From Humisphaera borealis (GTDB lineage Bacteria > Planctomycetota > Phycisphaerae > Tepidisphaerales > Tepidisphaeraceae): a DNA stretch of 64,000 nucleotides. Below are positions 49,401 to 57,358 of this stretch, piece by piece. The stretch lies in contig NZ_CP063458.1 in NCBI RefSeq assembly GCF_015169395.1, forward strand, positions 6,262,001 to 6,326,000, given 5' to 3'. Every line of letters starts with the position of its first letter. The first letter of the stretch is position 1. The position numbers were made by a program, and so were the translations under genes. The notes beneath the pieces are model-generated. The model was not told where the DNA came from. It made no database searches and worked only from the letters and a program-made list of their open reading frames with translations.

Positions 49401-50867
49401 GCTGTAGGTCTTGACGATCGAAACCTCGCGGGCGTTGGCGGCGGCGCTCTCACGGATCGTGACGCCGGCAAGTGCGCCGGCGGCGGTGCCGTCGACGTTG
49501 GCAACCCGGGCAACGATCGTGCCGTCGCCAGTGAGGGTCTGATAGGCGTACTGCAGGCCGTCGGACGTGCCGGTGATCCCCGCCCCGGTGCCGATCAGGC
49601 TGAACGTGCCCGTCGCCCCGTCGTGCACCGAGTAGCCCGAGACGCCGGTGCCCACATCGGTCGACTTCCAGCCGGACGGCAGCGCGCTGACGGACATGAA
49701 GTACCGCCCGACATCGCCGTAGTTCTGGTGACTCGAAACGACGGCATAGTAGGTGCCGGTCGTGAGCGGCATCGTGATCTGCTGCACATTGTTCACGCCA
49801 TCGGCGGTCGCCAGCAGTTCGCCTCCGGCGGTGAAGACCGACAGCTTCAGGTCTGCACCGGATGGGGCGTCAGGGGCGGCCGAAAGGGCATAGGTACCGT
49901 CGGATGAGACAACAAACGAGAACGCATCCGCGTCGGTCAGTCGTTCGATGATGCCGCTGGTCCACTGGGCCGCGCCGCTGACGGGCAACGCCGTCGCCGT
50001 GGCGATGGTGTTGCCGAAGTCGTCGGCCCGCATGCCGTCGCCGCCAACCGCCTGGTACGGCTTGATCTTGTTCGCGATCACGGCGATGTCGTCCTGCAAT
50101 GTGGTGACACCCGACGCCGTGCTGTTGTGCCCGAGGATGAACTTATGGATGGTGCCGCTGTAGTCCACGCCCATGATCGAGCCGTGAAGCGGATCGGTCG
50201 CGCCGGCGTACTCGGCAGTCAGCGTGCCCCACTGATCCCAGGTCGCCTGGTGCTGCAGGCCGAAGTTATGGCCGATCTCGTGTGCCAGGCCCGACACGCG
50301 GGTCCGAGCGTCGCCGCTCTGGTTCCACGATTCCGGGGTCGTGTTCGGGAAGACGTTCACATAGCTGTAGCCACCGCTGATGTTGTTGCCGACCGCGAGC
50401 CACGCCTTGGGCGTTCCCGAAGCCGGTTGCACCGTCGTCACGTTGATGTCGAACATCGCGAAGTAGCTCGACATCTCCCGCCATGCTTCAAAAATGGTCC
50501 GCTGCTCGGCGACATTGAAGGTCGTGGCATCGGCATCTTCGCTGTACGGCGACACCGTCGCGACGTAGGGGTTGGATCCGCTGGCATCGCCGTCGAAATC
50601 GAGGTAGAGCGCGGTCGGCGCTGACGAGAGACTGCTTAGCACCGGCATGCCGTTGGCGAGCGTGGAGTAGCTGGGCGTGCCGGCAGGCGTGGCGCCGGTC
50701 GTTTCGCCGGGCGGCTGGCTCTGCACACTCGAAGCCGCCGGATCATCGGTGAAGAAGTCCACGACGAGTGCCGAGTGCGTGGCGCACATCATCAAACGGC
50801 TCTCCATCGGCTCGATGGGTGCTATCGCTCGGAAAAGCCGGTGGCGACCTGCGGTCCGCTTCTTCAT
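46449..50867 (-). CDS. Giant secreted zinc metalloprotease with FN3, Calx-beta-like and propeller repeats
   Basis: The 1472-residue protein starts with a basic tail and PIEPMESRLMM, a LEPR-XLL-like tag. The catalytic domain carries HEIGHNFGLQH, with His196, Glu197, His200 and His206, and a Met-turn IMGVDYS (Met232), so a metzincin is likely. A pre-peptidase-like beta domain follows (to about 395). Two concanavalin-like modules (about 400-590 and 870-1040) flank three FN3 domains. A Calx-beta-like unit (about 1045-1150) and NHL-like strand repeats (RTSGSQxAASS twice) close the molecule. It lies divergently from the 51280 gene. GAGGAGAACATC precedes the ATG. Confidence 0.85.
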   Translation of the reverse strand: MKKRTAGRHRLFRAIAPIEPMESRLMMCATHSALVVDFFTDDPAASSVQSQPPGETTGATPAGTPSYSTLANGMPVLSSLSSAPTALYLDFDGDASGSNPYVATVSPYSEDADATTFNVAEQRTIFEAWREMSSYFAMFDINVTTVQPASGTPKAWLAVGNNISGGYSYVNVFPNTTPESWNQSGDARTRVSGLAHEIGHNFGLQHQATWDQWGTLTAEYAGATDPLHGSIMGVDYSGTIHKFILGHNSTASGVTTLQDDIAVIANKIKPYQAVGGDGMRADDFGNTIATATALPVSGAAQWTSGIIERLTDADAFSFVVSSDGTYALSAAPDAPSGADLKLSVFTAGGELLATADGVNNVQQITMPLTTGTYYAVVSSHQNYGDVGRYFMSVSALPSGWKSTDVGTGVSGYSVHDGATGTFSLIGTGAGITGTSDGLQYAYQTLTGDGTIVARVANVDGTAAGALAGVTIRESAAANAREVSIVKTYSSGARFYSRASTGGGTTTVSGAAGAFSPGWVKLQRVGNTFTGFTSTDGVTWTQLGTASVSMAGTVTIGLATASANNHAMNVGQFDNVSVTGALGAATPVYNALPAPSNPSLVLAGGTGLTLTWDAVAGAASYVVERSDDGVTFAQVGAPAGTTYTDASLAGSQRYFYRVSASDGTGRSVPSLVISEVNRPSAVTSFSITKPNATQLVLNWRETTGETGYRIERSTDGVTFATLATVGANVPSYTDSGLSAANVYSYRVTPTSALGDGVTSAVVSVSPRLAAVNPTLGAVAVGSIAINWTDIANETGYRIERSTNGTTFASLATVAAGTTTYIDTTVASAGEYYYRVYGTTSYTQSLNGGIKFAAAPSATPPAAPWTSQDIGTAYGPGTTDLTAGVYKLVSSGSDIAGTSDSFRFTSQSITGDGEIRARVDSVENTAAGAKVGVMIRQSAAANSANVFIYVTPTTIGFSYRTSAGGSTTSVPTVTGTAPRWVRLVRSGSTITGAYSSDGIAWTTIGSATVALTGSTLAGIAGTSNSTTLLNTSTVSNLTVTAAAGILVTAPTPSATTTEAGGSASFTVALASAPAADVVIAVSSSNTAEGVVAPTTLTFTSLNWSTPQSVVVTGVDDATVDGNVSYTVVLGSAVSADLSYNGLDAADVAFTNQDNDTLPPPPPPPPVAATRFFVLDDGTVDQRFKYTANGTQNGSTSLSVGNTAPRGAAINAAGDRIWVVDKNRTVYVYDAAGAVVGSWTAGTISTTSTIEGIATNGTDLWIVDARADRVYFYSGAASRTSGSQTAASSFALASGNSTPKDIVGDGTSLWIVNDGSKSDQVYKYTVAGALLGNWTLTGGGGKPTGLALDLAGSGDLWIVDNSTDRSYRYAAAATRTSGSQAAASSYALAAGNTNAQGIVAPAVALPASSFSDVSSSPVATDPTTAGTLPPGQTKRPEGKPSSSGLTNPVAIRVVPSFVSGSDDLDSGEDDSELLD

Positions 50868-51279
50868 GATGTTCTCCTCGTTCGCTCAAAACCAAACAGA
50901 TCCGTCAGACTGATCGTCCGCGATGTTGCCGCGGCATAGACGTTGATCGCGAGAAACGCGATCCAGACGTTCGAGAATCAGGAGACGGCACAAAACGACG
51001 TGAATAAGGCTCGGTCGAAAGCTACACCCGAGGCACGGCAAAACACCTCTCTTCGCCGTGCAATCGACCGATACAACTCTGCCTCCGCGTACAGAACTCT
51101 AAGCGGACTGGACGGGCAGTCAAGATATTTCGTACGCCAGCGACAACGAATCGAAAAAGCCGAATGGGGTCTCCCGGCGTCAAGGACACCCGGATTTGAA
51201 GATCGGGGTAAGCCCGATCCTGCTTTGCCGCACGATCGAGTAGCCTGCGAGAGCGGGGCAGGCGTTAGAAGGAGTCGAC
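50868..51279. other. Divergent intergenic region
   Basis: This 412-base stretch separates the metalloprotease gene from the transglutaminase-7TM gene. It contains the ribosome site of each at its ends. I see no repeat and no convincing promoter; an open frame on the plus strand from 50943 lacks coding character. Confidence 0.35.
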
Positions 51280-52848
51280 TTGAGCTTACGAGCAGTGACG
51301 CGTTGGGTGGCGGTGATCCTGGTGTTGATCGGCACGGCGCTGATAGCGCTGCGCCGGCAGGCCCGCAACGAAGCGCAGGCCGTGCCCGGGGACACGCTTT
51401 GGCGAGTCACTTACAAGGCAGCATTCCAGGCGACGCATCCGGGCGCTCGCCTTCGAGTCGCGTTGCCGTCAGACACGAACTTTGCAAAGGTCTTCCACGA
51501 AGACATCCTGTATTCAGGCCTGTCGGCGGGGCGAATGCGGTCGTCGCGGGGGCTGGCGCGCGAATTCTCGCTCGTCGCCGGTCGTGTCGGCGAGCACACG
51601 CTGACGGCACGATTCGATGTACACGTCAGCCCCACGCCGCAGTGGTCGCCACGCGAACCCGACGTCCCGAAGACCCAGGCCGACCGTGACCTGTACCTGA
51701 AGCCCGGCGGCATGTTCCCGACTACAGACCCCTCGGTGCGAGACGCGATCGCGCGTATGCCGACGCGACCCGGCTTGAGCATCGCAAGGTCTGTCTTCGA
51801 CTTCTGCAGTCAGTCGATCGAGGACGAGACGGAGGGAGCGAGCGACGTCGTTACGGTCCTGAGAACCGGAACGGGTTCCGATGTGGGGTGTGCCCGTTTG
51901 ATGGTCACCCTCTGCCGGGCGCTGAACATCCCCGCCCGTATCGTGACCGGGTTCAAGATCGAGGCCGCCGATCATTTCGCCGTCCATACCTGGGCCGAAG
52001 CGCTCGAAGGGGACAAATGGGTTCCTTACGACCCTGCCGGCGGCTTCGCGGCAAAGCTTCCGCCCAACATCGTGCCCGTCCGGCGTGACGGAATTGACGT
52101 GGTCAGCGGAACGGAGATCTCCTCGCTCGACGTGCGATTCGAAGTCAAACGGCTCCCACCCGGCCCCGGCGCAATGCGATACGGCCATGGCAAGCCGTCG
52201 GCGATTCTCGACCTGGCAAGGCTTCCCCTGGAGATGCATGAGCCCTTGCAGATCATCCTGCTCATGCCGCTAGGGGCGCTGGTGACGGGAATATTCCGGA
52301 CGATCGTCGGCATTCGAACATTCGGTACGTTCACGCCGACACTGCTGGCCTTGAGCTTCGTTTACGCCGAGTGGTCCACCGGGCTGCTGACATTCGTCAT
52401 CGTGCTGACGCTGGGGCTGACCAGCCGAACCTTGCTGGACCGACTCAAACTGCTGCTGGTTCCAAGACTCGGCGCGATGCTCACGCTGGTCGTGCTGATG
52501 ATCGTTTTCACCGTGTCGGTGCTCGACTACTTCAACCTCACCCCCAGCGCCCAGGCCGTGATCCTGCCGATGGTCATCCTGACGATGACCGTCGAGCGGT
52601 TTTACCTGACCAGCGAGGAAGACAGCATGATCTTTGCGTTCAGGCTGCTGGGCGGAACGGTCGTCGTCGGCGTCTGCTGCTACCTGGTGCTCCGCTGGGA
52701 ACGCATGGGCCAGTTCGTGCTGTCGTACCCCGAAGTACACCTGTACACGATCGCCGCGATGGTGCTGCTGGGGCGGTTTTCGGGGTATCGCCTGACTGAG
52801 TTGTGGCGATTCCGCGACCTGGTCGAATCGAAGAAAGGGGAGGCGTAA
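51280..52848 (+). CDS. Transglutaminase-like domain fused to 7 membrane helices (UUP1/7TM type)
   Basis: The TTG at 51280 has AAGGAG six bases upstream; the product has 522 residues. One N-terminal helix anchors an external transglutaminase-like domain (about 35-300), followed by about seven membrane segments (about 322-505). Database entries of this family are often called inactive transglutaminase fused to 7TM. Here the Cys-His-Asp triad looks intact: GSDVGCARLMVTL (Cys204), AVHTWAEALEGD (His236) and VPYDPAGG (Asp251). The stop overlaps the start of the next gene (TAATG), so it is translated together with an ATP-grasp ligase. Confidence 0.85.
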   Translation: MSLRAVTRWVAVILVLIGTALIALRRQARNEAQAVPGDTLWRVTYKAAFQATHPGARLRVALPSDTNFAKVFHEDILYSGLSAGRMRSSRGLAREFSLVAGRVGEHTLTARFDVHVSPTPQWSPREPDVPKTQADRDLYLKPGGMFPTTDPSVRDAIARMPTRPGLSIARSVFDFCSQSIEDETEGASDVVTVLRTGTGSDVGCARLMVTLCRALNIPARIVTGFKIEAADHFAVHTWAEALEGDKWVPYDPAGGFAAKLPPNIVPVRRDGIDVVSGTEISSLDVRFEVKRLPPGPGAMRYGHGKPSAILDLARLPLEMHEPLQIILLMPLGALVTGIFRTIVGIRTFGTFTPTLLALSFVYAEWSTGLLTFVIVLTLGLTSRTLLDRLKLLLVPRLGAMLTLVVLMIVFTVSVLDYFNLTPSAQAVILPMVILTMTVERFYLTSEEDSMIFAFRLLGGTVVVGVCCYLVLRWERMGQFVLSYPEVHLYTIAAMVLLGRFSGYRLTELWRFRDLVESKKGEA

Positions 52849-53813
52849 TGCTGTCGCGACTACTGCGCTTCCCCCGGCCCCGCGATCTGCGGGCCCTTGG
52901 CATTCTCGGCATGAACCAGCGCAACGCCGAGTTCGTGCTGCCGGGCAATCCGCGCGCAAATTACCCGCGCGTCGACGACAAGGTGCAGACCAAGTTGATC
53001 TGCGAGAAGCATGGCATTCCCGTGCCGCAGACCTATGCGGTCATCCATTGGATGGGCGACATCCGTAAGTTCGGCCAGCTCGTCGGCGATCGGCGGGATT
53101 TCGTCATCAAGCCGTCGCGAGGGGCAGAGGGACGGGGCATCATCGTCGTCGTCGATCGCCGGGACGATATCTTCATCACCGCCGGAGGCACGGAGCTGAC
53201 GACCGAGGACCTGCGGTATCACCTGGAGAACGCGCTGTCGGGCCTGTATTCGCTCGGGGGCCAGCCCGACAAGGTGATCGTCGAGCAGCGCATCGTCCGC
53301 CATGACGTGTTCGACACCATCGCCGTCGGTGGCACGCCCGATGTGCGGATCATCCTCTATCGCCGCATCCCCGTGATGGCGATGGTCCGGCTCCCGACCA
53401 GGGCGTCGCGCGGCAAGGCGAACCTGCACCAGGGGGCGGTCGCGGCGGCGGTCGATCTGGCAACGGGTATCACGTTCGGCGGCGTGTGCGAAAACCGGGC
53501 CGTCACGGTCCATCCCGACACCAAAGTCGCGATCGCCGGCGTTCAGCTTCCGCAGTGGCACGAGCTGATGATCGCGTCCATGCGCCTGGCCGACGGGCTG
53601 GAGATGGAATACGTCGGCGTAGACTTCGTTCTCGATGCCAACCTCGGCCCCGTCGTGCTCGAAGCCAACGCCCGCCCGGGCCTGGCGATCCAGATCGCCA
53701 ATCGGCACGGCTTGCTGAGCAGGCTCCGGTTTATCGAAGCCGAGAAAATCGGGATGCCCGATATCGAGGCCCGGATGCGCTGGTGCAGCGACTGCCGAGC
53801 ATCGCGAATGTGA
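52848..53813 (+). CDS. RimK-like ATP-grasp ligase (alpha-L-glutamate ligase-like)
   Basis: The ATG overlaps the stop of the preceding gene by one base (TAATG) and gives 321 residues. ATP-grasp elements are DFVIKPSRGAEGRGIIVV (nucleotide-binding loop), VIVEQRIVRH, PDVRIILYRRIPVMAMVRLPT and GPVVLEANARPGLAIQIANRHGL (metal-binding Glu and Asn). The family forms amide bonds between an acyl phosphate and an amine. Pairs of this gene with transglutaminase-7TM genes have been noted before in comparative work on amidoligases; the substrate is unknown. Stop at 53813 is 13 bases before a palindromic repeat. Confidence 0.88.
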   Translation: MLSRLLRFPRPRDLRALGILGMNQRNAEFVLPGNPRANYPRVDDKVQTKLICEKHGIPVPQTYAVIHWMGDIRKFGQLVGDRRDFVIKPSRGAEGRGIIVVVDRRDDIFITAGGTELTTEDLRYHLENALSGLYSLGGQPDKVIVEQRIVRHDVFDTIAVGGTPDVRIILYRRIPVMAMVRLPTRASRGKANLHQGAVAAAVDLATGITFGGVCENRAVTVHPDTKVAIAGVQLPQWHELMIASMRLADGLEMEYVGVDFVLDANLGPVVLEANARPGLAIQIANRHGLLSRLRFIEAEKIGMPDIEARMRWCSDCRASRM

Positions 53814-53826
53814 CTGCGCAGTTGCC

Positions 53827-53925
53827 GTAGGGTCCGCCTTGGCGGACCAAAACGCGAAGCCGCGCGGCGAAATCGGGCAGGGAAAAGCGGTAGCGAAAAG
53901 GGGCGTCCGCCAAGGCGGACCCTAC
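53827..53925. repeat. Paired inverted palindromes, GTAGGGTCCGCC family (second copy)
   Basis: Arms 53827-53847 and 53905-53925 are perfect inverted copies (21 of 21). They share the sequence of the pair at 474-539, more than 53 kb away. The inner spacer differs between the copies. Confidence 0.8.
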
Positions 53926-54097
53926 GTGGCGTCGGCTTTGGCCCCGCGTGCCGACCCAGGACTGTAGCGACCGGATCGCGACGGCAACCTTTATCAATTC
54001 ATCAAAACGAAACGCGCCCGACTGCCGGATAGGGTAGGCTCAGAGCCCGCGGTAAACTCACCGCCAATCACGACCCCAACCAGAGGAGGACCGCGCC

Positions 54098-55684
54098 ATG
54101 CTGGATCTGAAACGCATAAGAGAGGCAGCCGCCCATGAAGGCGGGATCACGCGGCGATTATTTCTGGGATGTGCCGCCTCGATGGCCGCGCTTCCGCTGC
54201 TGGCTCGGCAGTCGGACGCCAGCGAGGCCGTCACCACATTCGCCAGCAACCCCTTTACGCTCGGCGTCGCCTCGGGGGACCCTGATCCAAGCTCCCTCGT
54301 CCTCTGGACCCGGCTCGCGCCCAGTCCCCTTGAGCCGGATGGCGGCATGCCGCCGAAGATGGTCGAAGTCTCTTGGGAGCTCGCCGAGGATGACGCCTTC
54401 AAAAAGATCGTCCGCAAAGGCACTACGATCGCGACACCGCAGCTCGGGCACTCGGTGCACGTGGAGCCGCGCGGGCTCAGTCCCGACCGCTGGTACTGGT
54501 ATCGCTTTCGCGCCGCCGACGCCGTGAGCCCCGTCGGCCGGACACGCACCATGCCCCAGGCCACCGCGTCGCCGGAGAAATTGAAGTTCGCATTCGCCTC
54601 CTGCCAGCACTACGAAACCGGGCTGTTCACGGCGTACGAACAGATGGCGCGGGATGACCTGGACCTGGTCTTCCATCTCGGCGACTACATCTACGAGGGC
54701 GCGGCGACCAAGGGCAAGGTTCGTGCGCATATCGGCCGTGAGATCGAGACGCTCGGCGAATACCGCGTTCGGCACTCACTGTATCGCTCGGACCCGCTGC
54801 TGCACGGGATGCACGCGACATGCCCCTGGTTCGTCACCTGGGACGACCACGAGTTCGACAACAACTGCGCCGGACACATCTCGGAGCAGAAGCATGTCGA
54901 TCCGGTCGACTTCCTGGTCCGCCGCGCCGCGGCCTATCAGGCCTACTACGAAATGATGCCCCTCCGCGCCGCCTGCCTGCCAAATGGCCCGAACATGCGA
55001 CTCTACCGGAGATCCTCGTTCGGAAGACTCGCCGACTTTGCCGTTCTCGACACCCGTCAGTATCGCACCGACCAGCCCAACGACGACAAAAAGTCCGACA
55101 TTGTCGGCGGCGCGCTCGATCCCTACGGAACACTGTTGGGAACCCGTCAGCGCGACTGGCTGCAGGCGTCGTTGCTCCAATCGACCTCGACCTGGAACGT
55201 GCTCGCGCAGCAGGTCATGATGGGCATGGTCGATCGCACCGCCGGCGACGAGAAGCTCTACAGCATGGACCAGTGGCCCGGGTACGCGTGGGAACGCGGG
55301 GCGATGCTGCAGTTCCTCCACGATCGGCGGGTGCCCAATCCCGTCGTGCTGACCGGCGATATCCACGTCAACTTCGTCAACGACCTCCGCGTCGACGACC
55401 GCAAGCCGGAGCTGCCGGTCGTCGCGACCGAGTTCGTCGGCACCAGCATCAGCAGCGGCGGAAACGGGTTCGAGAAACCCAAAGGCCTGGCCGAAATCCA
55501 TGCCGAGAACGCCTGCGTGAAGTACCACAACGCCGAGCGGGGTTACGTCCGCTGCACGCTGACGCCTAAGGAATGGCGAAGCGATTTCGTGGTCGTCCCT
55601 GATGTCACGAAACCGGGCGGGAATATCCTGACCCGAGCGTCGTTCGTGGTCGAGGCCGGACAGCCCGGCGCGAAACCGGCGTAG
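54098..55684 (+). CDS. phoD: Tat-exported alkaline phosphatase D (PhoD)
   Basis: This 528-residue protein has a twin-arginine signal (GITRRLFLGCAASMAALPLLA), then the PhoD N-terminal Ig-like domain (NPFTLGVASGDPDPSSLVLWTRLAP) and the metallophosphatase core: AFASCQHYETG, LVFHLGDYIYEGA, YRVRHSLYRSD, FVTWDDHEFDNNCAG and VVLTGDIHVNFVNDLR. PhoD uses Fe3+ and Ca2+ and frees phosphate from phosphodiesters and monoesters outside the cell. AGAGGAGGA lies upstream of the ATG. Together with pstSCAB elsewhere in the window it fits phosphate scavenging. Confidence 0.95.
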   Translation: MLDLKRIREAAAHEGGITRRLFLGCAASMAALPLLARQSDASEAVTTFASNPFTLGVASGDPDPSSLVLWTRLAPSPLEPDGGMPPKMVEVSWELAEDDAFKKIVRKGTTIATPQLGHSVHVEPRGLSPDRWYWYRFRAADAVSPVGRTRTMPQATASPEKLKFAFASCQHYETGLFTAYEQMARDDLDLVFHLGDYIYEGAATKGKVRAHIGREIETLGEYRVRHSLYRSDPLLHGMHATCPWFVTWDDHEFDNNCAGHISEQKHVDPVDFLVRRAAAYQAYYEMMPLRAACLPNGPNMRLYRRSSFGRLADFAVLDTRQYRTDQPNDDKKSDIVGGALDPYGTLLGTRQRDWLQASLLQSTSTWNVLAQQVMMGMVDRTAGDEKLYSMDQWPGYAWERGAMLQFLHDRRVPNPVVLTGDIHVNFVNDLRVDDRKPELPVVATEFVGTSISSGGNGFEKPKGLAEIHAENACVKYHNAERGYVRCTLTPKEWRSDFVVVPDVTKPGGNILTRASFVVEAGQPGAKPA

Positions 55685-55728
55685 CCTTCGTTGCGCAGGC
55701 GGTCCACGCGCCAATCAGAGGAGTTGAA

Positions 55729-57306
55729 ATGCGGAACTTCGCCACGGCACTTACGCTGATTGCCTCAATCTGCGCCGCATGCGCTTCGCGTGCGGCCGAT
55801 GCGCCTCCGGTCGATCGGCCGAACGTCCTGTTCATCATCTTCGACGACTTCGGCTGGCAGCACGCCGGGGCATACGGCTGCGACTGGGTGAAAACGCCTA
55901 ACCTCGACCGCGTCGCGAAAGAAGGCGTGCTTTTCAAGAACGCCTTCACCTCTAACCCCAAGTGCAGCCCCTGCCGGGCAAGCATTCTGACCGGCCGCAA
56001 CGCCTGGCAGAACGAAGAGCTGATGTGTCACAACGGCATCTTCCCGCGGAAGTTCGCCGTTTATCCCGAGCTGATCGAGCAGGCCGGCTACACGGTCGGA
56101 CTGACCGGCAAGGGTTGGGGACCGGGCGATTTCAAGAGTCAGGGCTTCACGCGCAATCCCGCCGGGCCGAGTTTCGACGCGGCCAAGGCGGCCAATGCGC
56201 CGGCTTCGGGCATCGGGAAAATCGACTATGCCGCCAACTTCGACGCGTTCCTTAAGCAGCGCCCGGCGGGCAAGCCGTTCAGCTTCTGGATGGGCTTTCA
56301 CGAGCCCCATCGCGCTTATGAAGCCGGCTCCGGCGTACGGCTGGGGAAGAAGCTGGAAGACATTAAGGTGCCAGCCTACCTTCCCGATACGCCCACCGTC
56401 CGAAGCGATCTGGCCGACTACGCGATTGAAGTGGAATACGCCGATGCCCACATCGGCCGGGCGCTCAAGTCGCTCGAAGAAGCGGGCATTCTCGACAACA
56501 CGCTGGTCATCGTGACGTCCGATCACGGCATGCCGTTCCCCTACGTCAAAGGCCAAATTCACGAAGACGGATTCCGCCTGCCGCTGGTGATGCGGTGGGG
56601 CAAGGCGATCAAGCCCGGTCGCGTGGTGGAGGACTTCATCAACGTCCGCGACCTGGCGCCGACCTACATGGAACTGGCCGGCCAGAAACCGCACGAACAG
56701 ATGAGCGGCAGAAGCCTTGTCGGCATCCTCAAGTCAGACAAGTCCGGCTGGGTCGAGAACCGCGACGTGATGCTCGTCGGCAAGGAACGGCACGACATCG
56801 GCCGGCCGGATGATATGGGCTACCCGGTTCGGGCCATCCGTACGAAGGATTTTCTGTACGTCCACAACTTCATGCCCGAGCGCTGGCCGGTGGGCAACCC
56901 CGAGACCGACTTCGGCAACTGCGATCCGAGCCCGTCGAAAGAGCTCATCAAGCGCATTGGCGGCCACTTCTTTGAACTGTGCTTCGGCAAACGCCCGGCG
57001 GACGAGCTCTACAAGTTGCGCGACGACCCCGAAACCGTTCACAACCTCGCACAAGACCTGGCTTACCGCGATCAGTTGGAAAAGCTGCAGTACCAGATGA
57101 TGACGATGCTCAAAGCCGAGAAGGACCCCAGGGCGCTCGGCAATGGCCGCATCTTCGACGGCTACAAGTACACCGGCCCTCGCCAGAAGGGTTACGACAC
57201 CTGGCTGAAGCAGCAGGACCCGGCACCGGGCGAGCCGGAAGCCGTTCCACCTCTACCCAAGGGCAAAGGCGCGAAGCGCAAGCCCGGCGATGCGAATCCC
57301 GAGTAA
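55729..57306 (+). CDS. Secreted sulfatase
   Basis: The 525-residue protein has a signal peptide (MRNFATALTLIASICAACASRAA) and the sulfatase core. PNVLFIIFDDFGW supplies metal ligands Asp39 and Asp40. The formylglycine site is CSPCRASILTGR, with Cys79 to be oxidised; position 82 is Cys instead of the common Ser. VGLTGKGWGPG and VTSDHGMPFP complete the active site. It would remove sulfate esters from polysaccharides or similar. AGAGGAG lies before the ATG. No formylglycine-generating enzyme is encoded nearby. It follows phoD by 44 bases. Confidence 0.93.
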   Translation: MRNFATALTLIASICAACASRAADAPPVDRPNVLFIIFDDFGWQHAGAYGCDWVKTPNLDRVAKEGVLFKNAFTSNPKCSPCRASILTGRNAWQNEELMCHNGIFPRKFAVYPELIEQAGYTVGLTGKGWGPGDFKSQGFTRNPAGPSFDAAKAANAPASGIGKIDYAANFDAFLKQRPAGKPFSFWMGFHEPHRAYEAGSGVRLGKKLEDIKVPAYLPDTPTVRSDLADYAIEVEYADAHIGRALKSLEEAGILDNTLVIVTSDHGMPFPYVKGQIHEDGFRLPLVMRWGKAIKPGRVVEDFINVRDLAPTYMELAGQKPHEQMSGRSLVGILKSDKSGWVENRDVMLVGKERHDIGRPDDMGYPVRAIRTKDFLYVHNFMPERWPVGNPETDFGNCDPSPSKELIKRIGGHFFELCFGKRPADELYKLRDDPETVHNLAQDLAYRDQLEKLQYQMMTMLKAEKDPRALGNGRIFDGYKYTGPRQKGYDTWLKQQDPAPGEPEAVPPLPKGKGAKRKPGDANPE

Positions 57307-57358
57307 CGCCAGCAGACAGCAGGTCGATGCGGGAATCACGTCCGTCCCGGCAGGAAGG

